Below, one piece after another: positions 5,708-8,905 of a DNA stretch of 8,905 nucleotides. The stretch's first letter is position 1. Every line of letters starts with the position of its first letter. The translations under genes and the position numbers were made by a program. The notes under the pieces were generated by a model that did not search any database, had not been told where the DNA came from, and saw only the letters and a list, made by a program, of their open reading frames with translations. Source of the DNA: Acidiferrobacteraceae bacterium (lineage in GTDB: Bacteria > Pseudomonadota > Gammaproteobacteria > Acidiferrobacterales > Acidiferrobacteraceae); the NCBI GenBank assembly GCA_027343725.1, contig DAHWKH010000179.1:1-8905 (forward strand), in the 5' to 3' direction.

Positions 5708-6067
5708 ATGGGCCGAATCGGCGTGCGACGGGTATACGAGTCTCCGGTTCCCGGGGACGGCCGGCGCTTGCTGGTCGATCGGTTGTGGCCGCGCGGTCTC
5801 AGTAAGGACGCGGCGGCGCTCGACGGTTGGTACAAGGAGGTCGCGCCGAGCGACGCGCTGCGCCGCTGGTACGGCCATGACCCGCACCGTTTCCCCGAGT
5901 TCCGACGGCGCTACCGCGCGGAATTGCGCGCCGCCAAGGACAGCGTGGAAGCACTGCTTCAGGAGGTCCGGCGGGCGGATGTCGTGCTTTTATACGCCGC
6001 CCACGATGCCGAGCACAATAACGCCGTCGTGCTGCGCGAATATTTGAAAGAGCACGCGCATGCCTGA
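5708..6067 (+). CDS. DUF488 family protein (YeaO-like)
   Basis: This 119-aa cytosolic protein carries the DUF488 signatures known from E. coli YeaO: RRVYE near the N-terminus, DGRRLLVDRLWPRGLSK at 17-33, FRRRYRAEL at 65-73, and LLYAAHDAEHNNAVVL at 94-109 in place of YeaO's LLYSAKNTTQNHALVL. The biochemical function of the family is not established, so none is assigned. The sequence is soluble, basic-rich and has no transmembrane segment. It begins 6 nt after the thioredoxin-like gene, with AGGA overlapping that gene's stop. Its 3' end overlaps the start of the CopD-like gene by 8 nt, so translation is probably coupled. DUF488 genes are often seen with stress and metal genes, and the neighbours fit that loosely. 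Confidence 0.88.
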   Translation: MGRIGVRRVYESPVPGDGRRLLVDRLWPRGLSKDAAALDGWYKEVAPSDALRRWYGHDPHRFPEFRRRYRAELRAAKDSVEALLQEVRRADVVLLYAAHDAEHNNAVVLREYLKEHAHA

Positions 6068-6518
6068 GACCCTGTTTCTTGTCCTCCTGGTCGTGCACGT
6101 CCTGGCGGCCACCACGTGGGTCGGCGGCTTGATCTTTTTCATGGTGGCGGTGATTCCGGCCACCCGCCGCGCCCCCGACGCCGGGATCCCGTTTCTGCTC
6201 GGCCGCGCGTTTCGCCCGGCGGCCTGGGTGGCCCTCGTCACTTTGCTCGTGACAGGACCGGCCCTTCTACTCCTGCAGGGCATGGGACCCGCGTTGGTGA
6301 AGGCCGCCTTTTGGAACAGCCCGTTCGGTTTGACGCTCGCCCTCAAGCTCACATTGATCGTCGCGGTCCTGACCCTGACCCTGTGGCACGACATCGTCCT
6401 CGGGCCGCGCGCGGAGGCCGGCATCGATACGCAAGCACCGCGCCGTGTCGGACGGGCGATCGGGCTCCTGTCGCTTGCCATCCTGTGCGCGGGGATTTTG
6501 CTGTCGCAAGGGCTTTAA
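6060..6518 (+). CDS. CopD-like four-helix integral membrane protein
   Basis: This 152-aa inner-membrane protein has four predicted hydrophobic segments at about 4-30, 54-74, 92-112 and 131-150. Helix 1 contains H13 followed by W20-VGG (VVHVLAATTWVGG), the pattern of CopD- and HemJ-like membrane proteins, where the histidine may bind heme or metal. H110 at the end of helix 3 (LWHD) is a second candidate ligand. The start ATG overlaps the end of the DUF488 gene (8 nt), and a weak AAAGAG lies upstream. The cytochrome b gene follows 49 nt downstream, so a joint membrane redox role is reasonable. No copper-resistance gene (copA, copC) is nearby, so I do not call it copper resistance. Family assignment rests on the helix-1 pattern and topology, and another small membrane family is possible. 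Confidence 0.68.
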   Translation: MPETLFLVLLVVHVLAATTWVGGLIFFMVAVIPATRRAPDAGIPFLLGRAFRPAAWVALVTLLVTGPALLLLQGMGPALVKAAFWNSPFGLTLALKLTLIVAVLTLTLWHDIVLGPRAEAGIDTQAPRRVGRAIGLLSLAILCAGILLSQGL

Positions 6519-6567
6519 AAGCGCGCGATCGGACGCAACGCCCGGGGCCCGCGCCCAGGAGGTGATG

Positions 6568-7176
6568 ATGACGGAAAGGACATCGTGGGATACGCCGATC
6601 AGGATGATTCACTGGGGCCTTGCGCTGACGATCAGTGCGCAGCTGTTTACGGGCCTCCTGGTCGCCGACCCGCAAACCCGGATATTTTTCTATTTTCATG
6701 AATGGGACGGCCTCGCGGCCAGCCTTTTGATCGCTTTGATGTGGCTCTGGCTGTACTCGATCCAGAGTCTCTCCATCTTATTTCCGTGGAATCGGAAAGG
6801 CATGAGCGCCGTGTGGTCCGATACCCGCGCGCTGTTTCGCGGCCGCCTGCCGCCTGGGGGGCACACGACGGGATTGGCGAGTTTCGGACACGGCCTCGGG
6901 CTGCTGGCGGCGACCGGCATGGCGGTAAGCGGGGTTTGGATATTCCTGATTATACCAGGTGGACACGGGGCGTCCGCCGCCTCTACGCATTTCCGCGAGT
7001 ATATGCGCATATCCGCGGTGCACAGGACGCTGTCCTATTGCCTGTGGGTGTACTGGGTCGGCCATATCGCCTTTGCCATCCTGCACGAGATGCGCGGCAC
7101 GCCCTTGTTTGGGCCGATGTTTTTGGGTTCCTCGGGTGACAGTGAGGCGCTGGAAGGCGAGGACCTTCCCCGGTGA
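6568..7176 (+). CDS. Cytochrome b561-type diheme membrane protein
   Basis: This 202-aa inner-membrane cytochrome b has four main hydrophobic segments at about 13-32, 48-72, 104-129 and 153-174. Candidate axial ligands for two b hemes are H15 (RMIHWG), H44 (FHEWDG), H152 (VHRTLSY) and H166 (WVGHIAF). The 14-residue H152-H166 spacing equals that of the last two ligands of E. coli cytochrome b561 (CybB). H108 (FGHGLG) is an additional membrane histidine. Such proteins pass electrons between quinol and a periplasmic or membrane partner; hydrogenase and thiosulfate-reductase b subunits share the fold. AGGAGG at 6557-6562 is 5 nt before ATG 6568 and only 2 nt before ATG 6565, so the second Met is preferred. 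It is the last gene of the operon. No catalytic subunit is in the window, so the electron partner is unknown. Confidence 0.85.
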   Translation: MTERTSWDTPIRMIHWGLALTISAQLFTGLLVADPQTRIFFYFHEWDGLAASLLIALMWLWLYSIQSLSILFPWNRKGMSAVWSDTRALFRGRLPPGGHTTGLASFGHGLGLLAATGMAVSGVWIFLIIPGGHGASAASTHFREYMRISAVHRTLSYCLWVYWVGHIAFAILHEMRGTPLFGPMFLGSSGDSEALEGEDLPR

Positions 7177-7218
7177 ATCCGGACGACAAGGCCAAATCCG
7201 CCATCAGACCATGCTGCG

Positions 7219-7246
7219 CTTTCCGATCCCCATTGATCCGGGAAAG
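7219..7246 (+). terminator. Possible terminator after the cytochrome b operon
   Basis: CTTTCCGATC at 7219-7228 pairs with GATC (7235-7238) and GGAAAG (7241-7246), giving ten base pairs with a 2-nt bulge and a 6-nt loop. It lies 43 nt after the stop at 7176. The downstream GGTGTTATTA is only moderately T-rich, so this is a weak intrinsic terminator at best. Confidence 0.3.
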
Positions 7247-7352
7247 GGTGTTATTACGCGCGTCCGGGAAGCCACCGAGGCCAAAACGGATCCCCGCGTT
7301 GTCCTGAAGGCGTCCCTCACGCGTGAAGGGGCGCTAGGCGGTCGCTCGAGCC

Positions 7353-7454
7353 GGCGCCCTACGGCGCTCGCGGGATATGCCAAACGGCATGCAGCAAGAC
7401 CGCGCGCCGAAGGGCGCGTGGAGCCTCGAGGAGGCCGTTGTCCCACGGCGACGG
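7353..7454. repeat. Tandem run of short GC-rich hairpins
   Basis: Successive perfect or near-perfect stem-loops are: GGCGCC/GGCGCT (7353-7368, loop CTAC), ATGCC/GGCAT (7377-7390, loop AAAC), a 9-bp stem at 7400-7408 with 7413-7421 (loop GAAG, one G-T pair), GCCTC/GAGGC (7423-7435, loop GAG), and an 8-bp stem at 7435-7442 with 7447-7454 (loop CCAC, two G-T pairs). The last two share one base and would compete there. The loops are 3-4 nt throughout. The sequences are not copies of one another, so this is not a simple repeat array. Confidence 0.45.
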
Positions 7455-7649
7455 TCGGCCCCCTCGACGGGTCAGCGACTCGCGCGGGCCAGGAAGCCCT
7501 CCATTCCGCGTCCGTCATTGCCCTTGGTAGGGCCGCTCTCTTGCCTTAAGGCCGGAGGGATCCCGTGGTCGCGTGTTGGGTCGGTGTCACCCTGCGGGGA
7601 TCCATTCCAGGATCGCCCACGGTCCTCGATGCACGACGCCGGGCAAGCC

Positions 7650-7693
7650 AAGCCCAGGCCCTCAAAATGGGCCATGAAGGAAAGGGGCTTTTT
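7650..7693 (+). terminator. Candidate intrinsic terminator in the intergenic region
   Basis: AAGCCC (7650-7655) pairs with GGGCTT (7685-7690), enclosing GGCCC (7657-7661) paired with GGGCC (7669-7673). The outer stem runs into five T residues at 7689-7693. An asymmetric 11-nt internal stretch weakens it. It would end any transcript coming from the hairpin-rich stretch before the Fic promoter region. Confidence 0.4.
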
Positions 7694-7702
7694 GCCAGAG
7701 CC

Positions 7703-7782
7703 CGGCGCGATTCGCGCCCACCCACTGGCGCGATTCCGTTTTACGCGCCATAATTGCGCCACGACACGGCCCAATCGCGCCA
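7703..7782. promoter_or_regulatory. Cluster of GGCGCGATT operator-like sites upstream of the Fic gene
   Basis: The decamer TGGCGCGATT is at 7726-7735 (plus) and, perfectly, at 7773-7782 (minus, AATCGCGCCA). A one-mismatch minus copy, AATTGCGCCA, is at 7752-7761. The near-copy CGGCGCGATT at 7703-7712 forms the perfect 15-nt palindrome GGCGCGATTCGCGCC at 7704-7718. A -10-like CATAAT lies among them at 7749-7754. Several oriented sites within 80 bp directly before a gene encoding a winged-helix protein suggest an autoregulatory operator. Confidence 0.5.
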
Positions 7783-7789
7783 CACGCCC

Positions 7790-8905
7790 ATGCCCACTTC
7801 CCAAGATCTGCTGAAAAGCCTCCAATCCGCCCCCGAGGGCCTCTCCATCGGCGCCATCCTGCTCCGGCACCCGCGACTGGCGCGCCGGACGGCCCAGCGT
7901 TGGCTCCACCAGCTGATGGCCGACGGCCGGATCAAGGCCTTGGGCGCGGGGCGGGCACGTCGCTACACCGCCGCGGCGACGGCCCTTGCGTGCCCATCCG
8001 GCGCTGAGGATATCTTCCCCCGGCACATCCCGCTTTCCGCCGACAGCCGCGACATCCTCGCTTATGTCGACCAGCCGCTCGAGTTGCGCAAGCCGGTGGG
8101 TTACCAGCGTGATTTCCTGGATGCCTACCAGCCCAACCACACCGGGTATCTGTCGGAACCGCTGCGGCGGCAGCTGCGTAAGATGGGGAGTACCGGCCAG
8201 ACGAGATTACCGGCCGGGACCTACGGCCGCGTGATCCTGAACCGGCTGCTGGTCGACCTGTCCTGGGCATCCAGCCATCTGGAGGGCAACACTTACACCC
8301 GGCTCGATACCCGAGAGCTGATCGAGCACGGCCACGCCGCGCAGGGCAAGGCCGCCATCGAGACGCAGATGATCCTGAATCACAAGGCGGCCATTGAACT
8401 CCTGGTCGAAAACGCCGACGCCGTCGGGTTCAATCGTTTCATGCTGCTCAATCTGCACAGCGCGCTCTCGGAAAACCTTCTACCCAATCCCGCCGACGAG
8501 GGCCGCCTGCGCCGCCATGGGGTGGAGATCGGCAAGAGCGTCTATCGCCCGCTCACCGTGCCCGCGCAGATCGAGGAGATGTTCGCTCTCCTGTTGGACA
8601 AGGCGAATCCCATCGAAGACCCCTTCGAGCAGTCGTTTTTCGTGATGGCCCACTTGCCTTACCTGCAACCGTTCGCCGACGTCAACAAACGCACCGCGCG
8701 GCTCGCGGCCAACCTGCCGCTGATACGCGCCAATCTCTGCCCGCTGACTTTTCTCGACGTGCCTGAGCCGGCCTACAGTCGGGCCGTGCTCGGCGTGCAC
8801 GAAATGACCCGAGTGGAGTTGTTGCGCGACCTGTATGTCTGGGCCTATGAGCGATCGACACAGGAGTATCTCGCCATCAAGCAGGATCTGGCCGAGCCCG
8901 ACCCG
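7790..8905 (+). CDS. Fic family protein with N-terminal winged helix (partial, 3' end outside window)
   Basis: 372 residues are visible and the frame is open at the window end. Fic proteins usually transfer AMP or a related group from a nucleotide to a target hydroxyl. Residues about 1-65 look like a winged helix-turn-helix (LARRTAQRWLHQLMADGRI). A Fic_N-like linker follows, and the Fic core spans about 145-350. An inhibitory-helix motif S-x-x-x-E-G is at 161-166 (SSHLEG), as in self-inhibited Fic proteins. The active loop reads LQPFADVNKRTAR at 292-304, against the canonical HPFxDGN(G/K)R: the catalytic His is Gln293 and the first Gly is Val298, while Asp297, Asn299, Lys300 and Arg301 are kept. 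I recall related proteins with the same QPF-DVNKR loop, so this may be a subfamily trait rather than damage. An in-frame stop at 7751 limits the start; ATG 7790 has no clear ribosome site. Confidence 0.88.
   Translation, partial: MPTSQDLLKSLQSAPEGLSIGAILLRHPRLARRTAQRWLHQLMADGRIKALGAGRARRYTAAATALACPSGAEDIFPRHIPLSADSRDILAYVDQPLELRKPVGYQRDFLDAYQPNHTGYLSEPLRRQLRKMGSTGQTRLPAGTYGRVILNRLLVDLSWASSHLEGNTYTRLDTRELIEHGHAAQGKAAIETQMILNHKAAIELLVENADAVGFNRFMLLNLHSALSENLLPNPADEGRLRRHGVEIGKSVYRPLTVPAQIEEMFALLLDKANPIEDPFEQSFFVMAHLPYLQPFADVNKRTARLAANLPLIRANLCPLTFLDVPEPAYSRAVLGVHEMTRVELLRDLYVWAYERSTQEYLAIKQDLAEPDP

Larger units (their letters stand above)
7177..7789. other. 613-nt intergenic region without a convincing gene
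   Basis: Open frames here (for example 7211-7549 and 7377-7814 on the plus strand) are Arg/Pro/Ala-rich, lack ribosome sites and match nothing I recognise. I see no tRNA, rRNA or CRISPR repeat. What stands out is structure: a terminator-like hairpin at 7219-7246, a run of adjacent short hairpins at 7353-7468, palindromes at 7543-7552 (GCCTTAAGGC) and 7557-7564 (GGGATCCC), a hairpin with T-run at 7650-7693, and operator-like repeats at 7703-7782. A small RNA gene or a decayed mobile element are both possible. Confidence 0.6.

Noticed and set aside
7211..7549. 113-codon frame (ATG to stop) after the cytochrome b gene
   Set aside because: No ribosome site, Arg/Ala/Pro-rich composition, hairpin-laden sequence and no family resemblance. 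It remains possible but is not supported.
7510..7590. tRNA-like stems around GCCCT-TGGT-AGGGC
   Set aside because: No cloverleaf, no TTCGA-type T-loop and no acceptor stem could be drawn.
7472..8140. 222-codon open frame on the minus strand
   Set aside because: Much of it is antisense to the Fic gene's N-terminal region and the rest covers the operator-like repeats; no recognisable domain or ribosome site.

Overview
The window is a GC-rich, densely packed stretch of bacterial chromosome. PurL is the long single-chain proteobacterial form. The GcvH-like carrier resembles the LbpA proteins of sulfur oxidisers, and the other genes are redox or stress genes. Together these suggest a gammaproteobacterium, possibly an acidophilic or sulfur-oxidising chemolithotroph. 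That assignment is inference: no rRNA or other taxonomic marker is present.

Layout. (1) 1-2060: the C-terminal half of purL, entering from the left edge. (2) 2057-3076, minus strand: a lipoate-protein ligase converging on purL, with the two stop codons overlapping. (3) 3134-4908, plus strand: a Dnr-like Crp/Fnr regulator, an LbpA-type lipoyl-carrier protein and a hemerythrin-like protein. (4) 4889-5317, minus strand: a second hemerythrin-like protein whose 3' end overlaps the first by 20 nt. (5) 5450-7176, plus strand: a tight four-gene operon of small CPVC thioredoxin-like protein, DUF488 protein, CopD-like four-helix membrane protein and b561-type diheme cytochrome b. (6) 7177-7789: 613 nt with no convincing gene but many short hairpins, a terminator-like structure and a cluster of operator-like repeats. 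(7) 7790 to the right edge: a Fic-fold protein with an N-terminal winged helix and an altered Fic motif, open at the window end.

How it may work together. Blocks 2-5 look like one functional island. The ligase is well placed to lipoylate the neighbouring carrier at its ESGKW lysine. The regulator has the FNR/Dnr-type recognition helix (E-x-x-S-R) and no cysteine, so it is not an iron-sulfur FNR. A perfect FNR/Dnr-like palindrome (TTGAC-N4-GTCAA) lies upstream of the carrier gene. A second, 8-of-10 copy lies between the second hemerythrin and the thioredoxin/cytochrome operon, roughly equidistant from a -10-like hexamer on each side. At all three promoters the box centre is about 29 bp from the -10 hexamer, as at class II FNR promoters. 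I infer a small local regulon, perhaps responding to nitric oxide, oxygen or redox state, that joins lipoate-carrier chemistry, diiron proteins and a membrane cytochrome. This is the most promising new system in the window. The Fic gene and its upstream region look like a separate accessory unit.
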